Source of the DNA: Mesorhizobium neociceri
GTDB lineage: Bacteria; Pseudomonadota; Alphaproteobacteria; Rhizobiales; Rhizobiaceae
Assembly: GCF_013520985.1 (NCBI RefSeq)
Contig: NZ_JACDTY010000003.1
Span: forward strand, 310,001 to 374,000
Length of the DNA stretch: 64,000 nucleotides
Direction: 5' to 3'
Below the pieces are notes generated by a model. The model ran no database searches. It had not been told where the DNA came from and worked only from the letters and a program-made list of their open reading frames with translations. Every line of letters begins with the position of its first letter. The first letter of the stretch is position 1. Shown here in pieces: positions 18,017-27,805 of this stretch. The translations under genes and the position numbers were made by a program.

Positions 18017-19207
18017 TCAGAACTCGATCGAGGCGTAGAAGATTGCGAACAGGCCGTCGAGGATGATGACGACGAAGATCGACTTCACCACCGAGGCGGT
18101 GACGTGCAGGCCCAGCGATTCGGCGCTGCCGCCGACTTTCATGCCTTCAACGGAAGCAATGGTGCCGATGATCATGGCCATGAACGGTGCCTTGATCAGG
18201 CCGGCGAAGATGGTGCTGATATCGATCGCGCCGCGAAGCCTGTCGATGAAAGCGGAGGGCGAAATTCCGGAGTAAAGCCAGGCAGCGACGATGCCGCCGC
18301 CGAGAGCGGCAAAATTGGCAATAATGGTGAGACAGGGCAGCGCTATCACCAGCGCCACCAGGCGCGGAAACACCAGCACGCCGATCGGGTTGAGGCCGAT
18401 GACCTTCAGCGCGTCGACCTCCTCGCGCATCTTCATCGAGCCGATTTCGGCGGTGATGGCGCTGCCGGAGCGGCCGGCGATCATGATCGCCGTCATCAGC
18501 ACGCCAAGCTCGCGCAGGATCAGCACGCCGACCAGGTCGACGACGAAGATGTTGGCGCCGAAATAGTTGAGCTGGTAGGCGCCCTGCTGCGCGACGATGG
18601 CGCCGACGATGGCCGACATCAGCACCACCACGGGGATGGCGCCGACACCCATGCGATCGATCTGGTTGAAGATCGCAGCCGGGTTGATGGCATGGCCGCG
18701 GCCGAGCTTCATCTGCGCGCCGCCGATGGTGGCGCCGAGGATGTTCATCGAAGACAGGAAGTCGTCGCGCATCTCGTAGACGCGCCGGCCAATGGCCTCC
18801 AGCGCGCGAAGGACGATGTTGGGTGGTCCCGCGCGACCCGATTCGGGTTCGCGCCGGACGGCGTCACCGACAGCGCCAAGCAGGATCGAGGCGATCTCGC
18901 TTTGCCCCTGCATCTCGACCGCAACCCCCTTCTTTTCGAAGGCGCAGACCAGACGATCGATCAGCCATGCGCCGGCGGTATCCATCTTCTCGATGTGGGA
19001 AAGATCGAGCGCCAAAGTCTTGACGTTGTTGCGTTTCTCGATCTTGCGCATCTCGGCGTCGACAAGCGCCACGGTGCGTGTCGTCCAGGTTCCCGAAAAA
19101 GCGCAGCCGAGAACGCCGTTCTCCTCGCCGACAGCAATGCGCGGGTGGCCGTTCGGCTCCTTTGCGGCCGGGCCGCCGCTTGCGTCGCGTTTACCAATGG
19201 TCAACAT
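18017..19207 (-). CDS. MlaE-family permease with N-terminal STAS domain
   Basis: About 396 residues from the ATG at 19207, which follows an AGGAC sequence; the frame is open to 19267. Residues 20-120 look like a STAS domain (LALDLSHIEKMDTAGAWLI), the fold of the separate MlaB protein in E. coli. The rest is the MlaE membrane domain, with five or so hydrophobic segments and the conserved GRSGSAITAEIGSMKMREEVDAL loop region. The fusion means no separate mlaB gene is needed. It is the first gene of the four-gene lipid transport operon. Confidence 0.93.
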   Translation of the reverse strand: MLTIGKRDASGGPAAKEPNGHPRIAVGEENGVLGCAFSGTWTTRTVALVDAEMRKIEKRNNVKTLALDLSHIEKMDTAGAWLIDRLVCAFEKKGVAVEMQGQSEIASILLGAVGDAVRREPESGRAGPPNIVLRALEAIGRRVYEMRDDFLSSMNILGATIGGAQMKLGRGHAINPAAIFNQIDRMGVGAIPVVVLMSAIVGAIVAQQGAYQLNYFGANIFVVDLVGVLILRELGVLMTAIMIAGRSGSAITAEIGSMKMREEVDALKVIGLNPIGVLVFPRLVALVIALPCLTIIANFAALGGGIVAAWLYSGISPSAFIDRLRGAIDISTIFAGLIKAPFMAMIIGTIASVEGMKVGGSAESLGLHVTASVVKSIFVVIILDGLFAIFYASIEF

Positions 19208-19284
19208 GGCGTCCTGTTTAGCCTGACGGGTTCGACCTGTCGATTTGCCGACAATGCGTTGTCGCACAGCCGGAGCAGAAAAAT

Positions 19285-20267
19285 ATGGCGCGTGTCATTT
19301 CGGTCGAGGCCGAGCGTTTTCCCATTGCCGGCACCTTCACCATATCACGCGGCTCGAAGACCGAGGCCGAAGTGATCGTCTGCACGATCCGCGACGGCGA
19401 TCATCGCGGGCGCGGCGAATGCGTTCCATACAAGCGCTATGGCGAAACCATGAACGGCGTGCGCGAGGCAATCGAGGCGATGCGCGACAGGATCGCCGGC
19501 GGCATCGGCCGTACCGAATTGCTGGATGCATGCCGGCGGGAGCCGCCCGCAACGCCATCGACTGCGCGCTGTGGGATCTGGAGGCGAAGATAAGCGGCAA
19601 AGCGGTGGCGGATGCCATCCACGCCGTGCCCTTGTCGGCGCTGGAGACGGCCTACACGCTGTCGCTGGGCGAGCCGGAGGCGATGGCGGCGCAAGCCCGC
19701 GCCAATGCCAGGCGGCCACTGCTCAAGGTCAAGATCGGCGGCGACAACGATTTAGCCCGCATCCGCGCCGTGACCGAAGCGGCGCCCGACAGCCGCATCA
19801 TCCTCGACGCCAATGAAGGCTGGACCGATGCCAACATCGTCGAGAACCTCGCTTTTGCGGCCGAGCACGGCATCGCGTTGATCGAACAGCCGCTTGCCGC
19901 CGGCCGTGATGCGATCCTGCGCCACATCGCGCATCCGATACCGATCTGCGCCGATGAAAGCGTGCACGAGGCGAAGGACCTCGAAGCGCTCGTCGGCCTC
20001 TATGACGCCGTCAACATCAAGCTCGATAAATCCGGCGGCCTGACGGCTGCGCTGACCCTTCGTGACCGCGCCCGCGAACTGGGTTTTGACGTGATGGTCG
20101 GCTGCATGGTCGGCACGTCGCTGGCGATGGCGCCGGCGGTGCTGCTCGCGCAAGGCGCCGAGTTCGTCGACCTCGACGGTCCGCTGCTTCTGGCGCATGA
20201 CCGCCAGCCCGGCCTCGTCTACGAGGGATCGCTGGTCTCACCGCCTGACAGGATGCTGTGGGGCTGA
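19285..20267 (+). pseudogene. dgcA: Dipeptide epimerase / N-acetyl-D-Glu racemase, frameshifted
   Basis: The enolase-superfamily enzyme is split over two frames. The N-terminal part starts at ATG 19285 after a GGAG sequence (MARVISVEAERFPIAGTF) and stays in frame to about 19528. The remainder (MPAGAARNAIDCALWDLEAK onward) is in the frame one base back and reaches the stop at 20267. One base appears lost within GGATGCATGCC near 19526-19532; the first frame otherwise stops at 19593 after 102 residues. The catalytic barrel is intact (KVKIG, ILDANEGW, ADES, KLDKSGG). No slippery heptamer is visible. An ATG at 19530 could restart the second part, but without the capping domain. A sequencing error is possible. 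Confidence 0.82.
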
Positions 20268-21452
20268 GCGCGCGGCAAGTCCGATCAGCGCCAGGCCTAT
20301 GATCGCGATCGGGATCATCGCCAGGAAGCCGTCGACGCCGTAGCGCTCGTAAAGCGGGCCGGATGCCAGCGTCACCGCCGCCATGAAGAAGCCGTTGAAG
20401 AAATAGGCAATGCCTTGCGCGGCGCCCGTGCGTTCCTCCGACACAGTCTCGCCGATCATCTTCTGCAGGCCGATCAGCACCATCGCCACCGACACCGAAT
20501 GCAAGGTCTGGACGCCGAAGAAGCCGATAACGCCAAGCCCGAGCGGCCAGATCAGCGGAAAGGCGATCCAGCGCACGATGGAGCCGATGCCGGCGATCAG
20601 CATCACCTTGACGACCGAAACGGAGGCGAAAATGCGGTTGAAAAACAAAAACATGCAGACTTCAGCTACCACGCCCCAGGCCCATAGCAGGCCGATGACG
20701 GAGCCGCTGATGCCGATCGACTTCCAGTAGATCGACACAAAGCCGTAGAGAAAGGCATGGCTGGCGGTGATGATGCCGACCCCGAGGGTGAAATAGAGGA
20801 AGTACGGATTGAGCAGGCCGGGCGCCGAATGCTGGATGTCGGTGGCCGACAGCGGTGAGGCCCGGCGCGGGCGGCCGAGCCGGGGCGCCAGCAGCCCGGC
20901 GACGAGTGCGGCCGCAAGCGACACGAAGATGATCACCGGCACGGCCTGCACACTTGTCCAGTACAGGATGAAGCCGCCCGCGGCATTGGCGCAGAGATAG
21001 GAGATCGAGCCCCATTTACGCATCGCGGTGTAATTGGATCCGAAGCGGCGCACGCCCGAAAGCGCCAGCGAATCGGCGATCGGCGAATGCGGTGTCCACA
21101 CCACCGTCAACGCCAGCGATACGGCTAGCACCATGGCGTAGGTGGGCTTAAGGAAATAGCCGGCGGAAAGCACCATGGTCGCGGCCACCAGCGCGATATA
21201 GACATCGGCCCTGTCCTTGGCGCGGTCGGCAAGCGCGGTGAGCAGCGGCGTCGTCACCACGCGCAAAAACATTGGCGCAGCCAGGATGATGGCGATCTGC
21301 TCGGCATGAAAGCCCTGGGCCTGCAGCCAGAGCGGGAAATAGGGCAGATGCGTTCCCAGCGACACGAAGAGTGTCGCGAAGATCAGGCTCATGCGCAGCT
21401 CAAAATAGCGCGGCTTGACGAGTTGTTCAGGCGAGAGCGGCGGCAGCGACAT
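20238..21452 (-). CDS. MFS transporter, HcaT/3-phenylpropionate-permease-like
   Basis: A 404-residue, 12-helix transporter. It begins MSLPPLSPEQLVKPRYFELR, then SLGTHLPYFPLWL, the pattern of the MFS_1-like group that includes HcaT and LacY-type symporters. The ATG at 21452 is preferred over an upstream TTG at 21464. Its 3' end overlaps the convergent epimerase gene by 30 bases. The substrate is unknown; closeness to a dipeptide/amino-acid epimerase is suggestive only. Confidence 0.85.
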   Translation of the reverse strand: MSLPPLSPEQLVKPRYFELRMSLIFATLFVSLGTHLPYFPLWLQAQGFHAEQIAIILAAPMFLRVVTTPLLTALADRAKDRADVYIALVAATMVLSAGYFLKPTYAMVLAVSLALTVVWTPHSPIADSLALSGVRRFGSNYTAMRKWGSISYLCANAAGGFILYWTSVQAVPVIIFVSLAAALVAGLLAPRLGRPRRASPLSATDIQHSAPGLLNPYFLYFTLGVGIITASHAFLYGFVSIYWKSIGISGSVIGLLWAWGVVAEVCMFLFFNRIFASVSVVKVMLIAGIGSIVRWIAFPLIWPLGLGVIGFFGVQTLHSVSVAMVLIGLQKMIGETVSEERTGAAQGIAYFFNGFFMAAVTLASGPLYERYGVDGFLAMIPIAIIGLALIGLAARSAPQHPVRR

Positions 21453-21555
21453 GAATCGATCCAATTACGCTGCACAAGGGGCTGCAACGCTGATCGATCC
21501 CTTAACATGGGGCAAAGCGAGTCGAAACTGCCTGGACTAATCGATTAACAGGGGA

Positions 21556-22371
21556 TCACGCCGCTTCGACGACCCTGTCCTCGATCAGCATCGGGATGAA
21601 GGGTTCGTCCGGCGCTTCGGGCAGGATTTTCGCCCAGTGGATGATCTCCATCCGGCCGTCGAAATGCTCGACCACCGCCGTGCAGCTCTCCACCCAGTCG
21701 CCGGTGTTGATGTATTGCACATCCTCGTAAGTCTCGATCGCGGCGTGGTGGATATGGCCGCAGATGACACCGTCGACATGCGAGCGGCGCGCCTCCTCGG
21801 TCAGCACGGTCTGGAACGAGCCGATGAAGTTGACCGCCTTCTTGACCTTGACCTTGGCCCAGGACGAGAACGACCAGTAAGGGAGGCCCAGCAGATGGCG
21901 GAGCTTCGTCACCACGCGGTTGACCATCATGGCCGCGTCATAGGCGTAGTCGCCGAGATAGGCCAGCCAGCGCTGATTGTGGACGACGGTGTCGAACTGG
22001 TCGCCATGGATGACCAGCAGACGCCTGCCGTCGGCGGTCTCATGGATGGCGCGGTCGGCAACGACGATGCCGCCGAAATGCACGCCCTGGAACTGGCGCG
22101 CGAACTCGTCGTGATTGCCGGCGATGTAGGTGATCGAGGTGCCCTTGCGCGCCTTGCGCAGCAGTTTCTGGACGACGTCATTGTGGCTCTGCGGCCAATG
22201 CCAGCTGCGCCGCAGACGCCAGCCATCGACGATATCGCCGACGAGATAAATGATATCGGCGTCGTGATACCGCAGGAAATCGATCAGGAACTCGGCCTTG
22301 GCCGCCTTCGATCCGAGATGCAGATCGGATATGAACATGCTGCGGAAAGTGCGGGTTTCTGTGTCGGACAT
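21556..22371 (-). CDS. LpxH-like UDP-2,3-diacylglucosamine diphosphatase family metallophosphoesterase
   Basis: About 271 residues from ATG 22371 (MSDTETRTFRSMFISDLHLG); the frame is open to 22452. The full set of calcineurin-like metal ligands is visible in order: SDLHLGS, VGDIVDGW, AGNHDEF, IHGDQFD and CGHIHHA. This is the COG2908 family. In alphaproteobacteria the lipid A step is usually carried by LpxI, so this protein may be a paralogue with another pyrophosphate or phosphoester substrate. Confidence 0.88.
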   Translation of the reverse strand: MSDTETRTFRSMFISDLHLGSKAAKAEFLIDFLRYHDADIIYLVGDIVDGWRLRRSWHWPQSHNDVVQKLLRKARKGTSITYIAGNHDEFARQFQGVHFGGIVVADRAIHETADGRRLLVIHGDQFDTVVHNQRWLAYLGDYAYDAAMMVNRVVTKLRHLLGLPYWSFSSWAKVKVKKAVNFIGSFQTVLTEEARRSHVDGVICGHIHHAAIETYEDVQYINTGDWVESCTAVVEHFDGRMEIIHWAKILPEAPDEPFIPMLIEDRVVEAA

Positions 22372-22490
22372 CAGATCGTCACCGTTGCTTTCGCGCAGGC
22401 TATGCCCCGATTCATGCAACAACCGTATGACGGTTGCGATTGTGCCAGCCAAAGGGCTAGCTTGCCCGCCGTCAACTGGAGGATTTCACC

Positions 22491-23270
22491 ATGGATCTCG
22501 GCATTCGCGGCAAAAAAGCCATTGTGTGCGCTTCGAGCAAGGGCCTTGGGCGTGGCTGCGCCATGGCGCTGGCCGAGGCGGGCTGCGACCTTGTCGTCAA
22601 CGGGCGCAACGCCGAACAACTGGCCAGGACCGCGGCCGAGCTGCGCGAAAGATTCGGGGTCAAGGTGACGGAGATCGTCGGCGACGTGTCGAAGCCGGAG
22701 GTGCAGAAGGCGCTGCTTGCCGCCTGCCCCGATCCCGACATCCTGGTCAACAACAATGGCGGTCCGCCGCGTCGCGATTTCCGCGCCCTCGACCGCGAGA
22801 AGATCCTAGAAGGCGTCACCCAGAACATGGTGACGCCGGTCGAACTGGTCCAGGCAGTCATCGACGGAATGGCCGCGCGTGGCTTCGGCCGCATCGTCAA
22901 CATCACCTCGCTGTCGGTCTATGTTCCGATCCCCGGCCTTGATCTGTCGTCCGGCGCGCGCGCCGGTCTGACCTCGTTCCTTGCCGGCGTGGCGAGGACG
23001 GTGGTCGACCGCAACGTGACGATCAACAATTTGCTGCCGGGCAAGCACGACACTGACCGGCTGCGTGACCCGAAAGAGGCCGGCACCGTCGAGGATCCGG
23101 CTGCCGCTGCCGCGCGAAAGGCCAGCACCAGCGCCGACGTTCCGGCCAAGCGGCTCGGCACGCCGGAAGAGTTCGGCCAGATCTGCGCCTTCCTGTGCTC
23201 GGTCCATGCCGGCTATCTCACAGGCCAGAACATCCCCGTCGATGGCGGCCTCTATGTCAGCGCCTTTTGA
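22491..23270 (+). CDS. SDR-family oxidoreductase lacking the usual catalytic Tyr-Lys
   Basis: A 259-residue short-chain dehydrogenase-like protein. The dinucleotide loop is CASSKGLGRGCA near residues 13-24, followed by GDVSKP and NNNGGPP. The usual YxxxK is missing: after the conserved serine in NITSLSVY the expected place reads DLSSGARAGL (about 151-160). This fits a known SDR subgroup with an imperfect tetrad. The C-terminus (LTGQNIPVDGGLY) is normal. Either it uses a different mechanism or it binds without classic reduction. It stands alone, ahead of the malic enzyme gene. Confidence 0.88.
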   Translation: MDLGIRGKKAIVCASSKGLGRGCAMALAEAGCDLVVNGRNAEQLARTAAELRERFGVKVTEIVGDVSKPEVQKALLAACPDPDILVNNNGGPPRRDFRALDREKILEGVTQNMVTPVELVQAVIDGMAARGFGRIVNITSLSVYVPIPGLDLSSGARAGLTSFLAGVARTVVDRNVTINNLLPGKHDTDRLRDPKEAGTVEDPAAAAARKASTSADVPAKRLGTPEEFGQICAFLCSVHAGYLTGQNIPVDGGLYVSAF

Positions 23271-23447
23271 TCGACGCGCCTGCGAAGCAGCAGGAGTCGT
23301 TCGCGATGAAATCGGCATAAGTATCTGATGCAAGACGACTTTTGACGCGCCGCAGCAGAAAGCTGACGACGCGTCATTTAGCGTCGCGACAAACCTTGGC
23401 CGCATGCTAAAAGGACTCTGAAATAGCAGTTTCGAGGGAGCGGCCGC

Positions 23448-25772
23448 ATGGAAGGCGAGAACAAGAAAACGGCGCGTTCGGACCTCGACGAAGCCGCCCT
23501 CTACTTCCACAAGCACCCACGACCGGGAAAGCTCGAGATCCAGGCAACCAAGCCGCTCGGCAACCAGCGCGACCTGGCGCTGGCCTATTCGCCGGGTGTC
23601 GCCGCCCCTTGCCTTGAAATCCGCGACAATCCGGCGACCGCCGCGGACTATACGGCGCGCGCCAATCTGGTCGGCGTCGTCTCCAACGGCTCGGCCGTGC
23701 TCGGTCTCGGCAATATCGGCCCGCTCGCCTCCAAGCCTGTGATGGAAGGCAAGGCGGTGCTGTTCAAGAAATTCGCCGGCATCGACGTCTTCGACATCGA
23801 GATCGACGCGCCTGGGATCGAGCGCATGGTCGAGACGATCTCGGCGCTGGAGCCGACCTTCGGCGGCATCAATCTCGAGGACATCAAGGCGCCCGAATGC
23901 TTCGAGGTCGAGGCGCAGCTGAAGGCCCGCATGGGTATTCCCGTCTTTCACGACGACCAGCACGGCACCGCCATCATCGTCGCCGCCGCCGTGCTCAACG
24001 GGCTGGAATTCGCCGGCAAGACCATTGCGGACATCAAGATCGTCACCTCGGGCGCAGGTGCCGCCGCCCTCGCCTGCCTCAATCTGCTGGTCTCGCTCGG
24101 CGCCAAGGTCGAAAACATCTGGGTCACCGACCGCTTCGGCGTCGCCTACAAGGGCCGCACCGACGAGATGGATCGCTGGAAAGACCCCTATGTGAAGGAT
24201 ACCGAGGCGCGCACGCTGGCTGATGTAATCCCGGGCGCTGACGTCTTCCTCGGCCTCTCGGCCGCCGGCGTGCTGAAGCCGGAACTGCTGCAGCATATGG
24301 CGCCGAAGCCGCTGATCCTGGCGCTGGCCAACCCCAATCCGGAGATCATGCCGGAAGCCGCACGGGCGGCACGGCCGGACGCGATGATCTGCACCGGCCG
24401 TTCCGATTTTCCCAATCAGGTCAACAACGTACTGTGCTTCCCTTACATCTTTCGCGGCGCACTGGACTGCGGTGCCAGCGCTATCAACGAGGAGATGAAG
24501 ATGGCTGCGGTCAGGGCGATTGCGGCCCTTGCTCGCGAAGAGCCTTCGGACGTCGCCGCGCGCGCCTATTCCGGCGAGACGCCGATATTCGGGCCCGATT
24601 TCCTGATCCCCTCGCCCTTCGACCCGCGCCTGATCCTGCGCATTGCGCCGGCGGTGGCCAAGGCCGCTTGCGACACCGGCGTCGCGACCCGGCCGATCAC
24701 CGACTTCGCTGCCTATATCGACCAGCTCAACCGCTTCGTCTTCCGCTCCGGCCTGGTGATGAAGCCGGTGTTTTCCTCTGCCAAGGCGTCGACCGCCAAG
24801 CGCGTCATCTATGCCGACGGCGAGGACGAACGCGTGCTGCGCGCAGCCCAGGTGGTGCTCGAGGAAGGCATCGCCGAACCGATCCTGATCGGCCGCCCGC
24901 ATGTCATCGAGGTCAGGTTGAAGCGCTACGGCCTGCGCATCAAGCCGGGCGTCGATTTCGGCCTGATCAACCCTGAGGACGATCCGCGCTACCGCCACTA
25001 TGTCGACCTGTTGATCGAGCTCGCCGGCCGCCGCGGTGTGACGACGGAGGCCGCGCGCACCATGGTGCGCACCGACAATACGGTGATTGCGGCACTGGCG
25101 CTGAAGCGCGGCGACGCCGACGCCATGGTCTGCGGCCTCGAAGGCCGTTTCGAGCGGCATCTGCGCAATGTGACCCTGGTCATCGGCGCTCGCCCGGGCG
25201 TCAAGGACCGCGATCTGTCGACGCTGTCGATGCTGATCTCGCAGCGCGGCATCATCTTCCTCACCGACACCCATGTCTCGGTCGATCCGACGGCGGAGGA
25301 AATCGCCGAAATGACCATTCTCGCGGCGGAGGAAATCCAGCGCTTCGGCATCGAGCCCAAGGCTGCCCTTCTGTCGCATTCGGATTTCGGCTCGCGCGAT
25401 TCCCCCAGCGCCCTGAAGATGCGGCAGGCGGCGGCGATCCTGGCGCGCGTTGCGCCCGACCTGCAATGCGACGGCGAGATGCATGCCGACACGGCCTTGT
25501 CGGAGCATCTGCGCCAGCGCGTCTATCCACATTCGCGGTTGAATGGCGAAGCCAATCTGCTGGTGTTCCCGAACCTCGACTCCGCCAACATCACACTCAG
25601 CGCGCTGAGGACGATGATGGACGCGCTGCATGTCGGCCCGATCCTGCTCGGCACTGACAAGCCGGCGCATATCTTGACGCCCTCGGTGACGTCGCGCGGC
25701 GTCGTCAACATGACGGCTCTGGCGGTGGTCGAGGCGGCGCACAAGGCGCAGGCGGTGGTTGATTTCGGCTGA
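23448..25772 (+). CDS. maeB: NADP-dependent malic enzyme with C-terminal phosphotransacetylase-like domain
   Basis: A 774-residue protein. Residues 1-430 are the malic enzyme: [12 protein letters not shown] near residue 48, the metal site near [11 protein letters not shown], and the nucleotide fold [14 protein letters not shown]. Residues 445-774 are a phosphotransacetylase-like domain that in this enzyme class is regulatory rather than catalytic. The enzyme decarboxylates malate to pyruvate. Rhizobia carry two such enzymes (DME and TME); which one this is cannot be told by eye. An interval of 177 bases without a gene precedes it. Confidence 0.93.
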   Translation: MEGENKKTARSDLDEAALYFHKHPRPGKLEIQATKPLGNQRDLALAYSPGVAAPCLEIRDNPATAADYTARANLVGVVSNGSAVLGLGNIGPLASKPVMEGKAVLFKKFAGIDVFDIEIDAPGIERMVETISALEPTFGGINLEDIKAPECFEVEAQLKARMGIPVFHDDQHGTAIIVAAAVLNGLEFAGKTIADIKIVTSGAGAAALACLNLLVSLGAKVENIWVTDRFGVAYKGRTDEMDRWKDPYVKDTEARTLADVIPGADVFLGLSAAGVLKPELLQHMAPKPLILALANPNPEIMPEAARAARPDAMICTGRSDFPNQVNNVLCFPYIFRGALDCGASAINEEMKMAAVRAIAALAREEPSDVAARAYSGETPIFGPDFLIPSPFDPRLILRIAPAVAKAACDTGVATRPITDFAAYIDQLNRFVFRSGLVMKPVFSSAKASTAKRVIYADGEDERVLRAAQVVLEEGIAEPILIGRPHVIEVRLKRYGLRIKPGVDFGLINPEDDPRYRHYVDLLIELAGRRGVTTEAARTMVRTDNTVIAALALKRGDADAMVCGLEGRFERHLRNVTLVIGARPGVKDRDLSTLSMLISQRGIIFLTDTHVSVDPTAEEIAEMTILAAEEIQRFGIEPKAALLSHSDFGSRDSPSALKMRQAAAILARVAPDLQCDGEMHADTALSEHLRQRVYPHSRLNGEANLLVFPNLDSANITLSALRTMMDALHVGPILLGTDKPAHILTPSVTSRGVVNMTALAVVEAAHKAQAVVDFG

Positions 25773-25777
25773 GTTTC

Positions 25778-26398
25778 TCAGGCAGGCGCGAAGCGGTAAT
25801 GGCCGGTCTGCCTGAAGGCGAACAGCGTGTCCTCTTGCCGGGCGCCGGCCCCGATATTGTGGATGACCAGCGGCCTTTCCGGCACGTCCGCCGAGCGTTC
25901 GGATGAGATGATGACGATGTGCGGCAGGTTGCCGGGCAGCATCTGGGTGACGAGATCGCCCGGCTGAAAGTCGGCGAGGTTCTCGCTTACGGCCAAGGAA
26001 ACACCCTTGCGCCCGAAAAAGGCGGCAAGGTTGCCGACCCGTCGGTGGTCGATGTTGCGGTCGGTCGCTTTCAGACCCCAGGTCTTGGGATAGGCGGCGA
26101 AATTGGCCGCCATATCCTCATGCACCAGCTTCTGCAGATCGAGATTGAAGGCGCGGCGATAGGCGCGCACGATGACATCCGTGCACACGCCCCGGTCCGG
26201 AGCGACATCGCCGCCGGGATAGCCGAGGCGGACATAGGTGGGGTCGTAGAGGGTGGTGACGCCGATCTGCTCACGCGCGGCTTCGACCAGTTTGCTGCGC
26301 CAGTCCGGCTCGGCTGGCCTTTCCTGCGCCAAGGCCGCGGGCGCCGCCAGGCATAACAGACCGAGCTGCAGTGCGGCTCGACGGCTAATCGTGGTCAT
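25778..26398 (-). CDS. DUF1287 family exported protein
   Basis: A 206-residue protein with an N-terminal twin-Arg-like signal (MTTISRRAALQLGLLCLAAP). The body includes YPGGDVAPDRGVCTDVIVRAYR, whose Cys lies in the DUF1287 core, and late FQPGDLVTQMLPGNLPHIVII with a conserved-looking His. The Cys/His arrangement resembles NlpC/P60-like amidases, so a cell-wall role is possible; this is inference. It is convergent with the malic enzyme gene, 5 bases between stops. Confidence 0.82.
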   Translation of the reverse strand: MTTISRRAALQLGLLCLAAPAALAQERPAEPDWRSKLVEAAREQIGVTTLYDPTYVRLGYPGGDVAPDRGVCTDVIVRAYRRAFNLDLQKLVHEDMAANFAAYPKTWGLKATDRNIDHRRVGNLAAFFGRKGVSLAVSENLADFQPGDLVTQMLPGNLPHIVIISSERSADVPERPLVIHNIGAGARQEDTLFAFRQTGHYRFAPA

Positions 26399-26608
26399 GC
26401 CAGGTCCCCGAGCATTGCTGGATCGAGAGATAATTCCCGAGCGATTGCGCCTTTTTCATGCAGCGTTGAGATCGCCCAGCCGCCACCTTATCCGAACACC
26501 TCTTGCACCGCGTCTATGGGCTAAGACCATCTTTGGTTGTAGATTGAGGGAACGGTTAACCGCGAATCCGGTAGCATCGCGACAGGCAGGCAAGCGGGGT
26601 CTCTAGCA

Positions 26609-27805
26609 ATGGCGGGCGGAAGGTGGAGGCTGACGCATTTGGCTGCGCTGCTCGGCGCGCTTGTGCTTTCGGCCGTCGCTACCACCGAACCGCAAGCCGC
26701 TTCGCGCTTCTGCCGGCAGCTGGAAGCCGAGCTTGCTTCTTCATCCAATGGCGGCGGCCAGTCCGGCATGGTGCGGAAATATGACAAGGCCATCGCCCGC
26801 CAGCTCGAACAGCTATCAAAGGTGCGCGGTCGTGCGAGCGATGCGAATTGCGGGTTTTCGCTGTTTTCGCGCAACGTCAGCCAATGTGCCGCGCTGAACA
26901 GCAGCATCGATCGCATGAACGCCAATCTCGATGCTCTGCAAGCCAAACGTGCCCAGCTTGCCGGCGGCGGCTCGCGGCGCGACCGTGGCCGCATCCTGGC
27001 GGCGCTCGATGCCAATGGCTGCCGGGACGAGCCCGCGCCAACCCGTGAGCCTGTTCAGGAAGCCAGCCGCGACCCCGACGACGGCAATCTGTTCGACCAG
27101 CTTTTCGGCGGCAACCGGCAGATCGACACGCTCGATCAGCCCGACGATCCCGGCGAGGAGCGCAATGTGCGCCGCGTGCTCAACCAGCCTGGCGTGCCGG
27201 ATTTCCCGACGGTCGGCGGCGAGTTCCACACGAGTTGTGTGCGCACCTGCGACGGCTATTTCTTCCCGATGTCGAATTCGGCCTCGCTCGGCGATTTCGA
27301 GCGTGACCAGAAGAACTGTGAATCGAGCTGCCCCGGCACCGAGATGCAGGTGTTCTATTCGCGCGGCATGGACGACGATTCGGCCAACATGACCTCATCA
27401 GTGACCGGCAGGCCCTACAGCGAGTTGCCGACCGCCTATCTCTACAAACAACCCAACATGTCGCGGCCGCTGGCCTGCGGCTGCAACGCGCAGGCCGGAA
27501 ATTTCGAGATCATCGGCGGCAACCCGCCACCGCCCGAACAATCGCAGCCCGATACCGACACGACACCGTTCGTCCCCGTGCCGGTCGCCAAGCCCGATCC
27601 GGGCGCCGATCCGGAGACGCTGGCCAACATGCAAGGCGGGCTCGACAGCGCCGCCATCAAGCGCCTTGCCGTCAAGCCGGTGGTATCGCCGGTGTCGCTG
27701 ATCCCGCCCGACCAGCGCAAGGTCAGGGTCGTCGGGCCAGCGTTCCTTCCCGACCCAGCAGCGGCAATAGATCTGCAAGCTCCGGCCCGGAAGCAAGTCC
27801 GGTAA
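26609..27805 (+). CDS. DUF2865 family exported protein
   Basis: A 398-residue protein with a hydrophobic N-terminal signal (about residues 8-30, ending [10 protein letters not shown]). A coiled-coil stretch follows (residues 40-125), then a Cys-rich domain with [13 protein letters not shown] and [10 protein letters not shown], and CGCNAQ further on. The C-terminal 90 residues are Pro-rich. The function is unknown. Its last 83 bases overlap the 3' end of the convergent gltX gene, and both ends look genuine. Confidence 0.84.
   Translation: MAGGRWRLTHLAALLGALVLSAVATTEPQAASRFCRQLEAELASSSNGGGQSGMVRKYDKAIARQLEQLSKVRGRASDANCGFSLFSRNVSQCAALNSSIDRMNANLDALQAKRAQLAGGGSRRDRGRILAALDANGCRDEPAPTREPVQEASRDPDDGNLFDQLFGGNRQIDTLDQPDDPGEERNVRRVLNQPGVPDFPTVGGEFHTSCVRTCDGYFFPMSNSASLGDFERDQKNCESSCPGTEMQVFYSRGMDDDSANMTSSVTGRPYSELPTAYLYKQPNMSRPLACGCNAQAGNFEIIGGNPPPPEQSQPDTDTTPFVPVPVAKPDPGADPETLANMQGGLDSAAIKRLAVKPVVSPVSLIPPDQRKVRVVGPAFLPDPAAAIDLQAPARKQVR

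Noticed and set aside
22806..25742. 978-residue open frame on the minus strand opposite the malic enzyme
   Set aside because: It spans the end of the SDR gene, the intergenic gap and nearly all of the malic enzyme gene, and its composition is that of a complement shadow.
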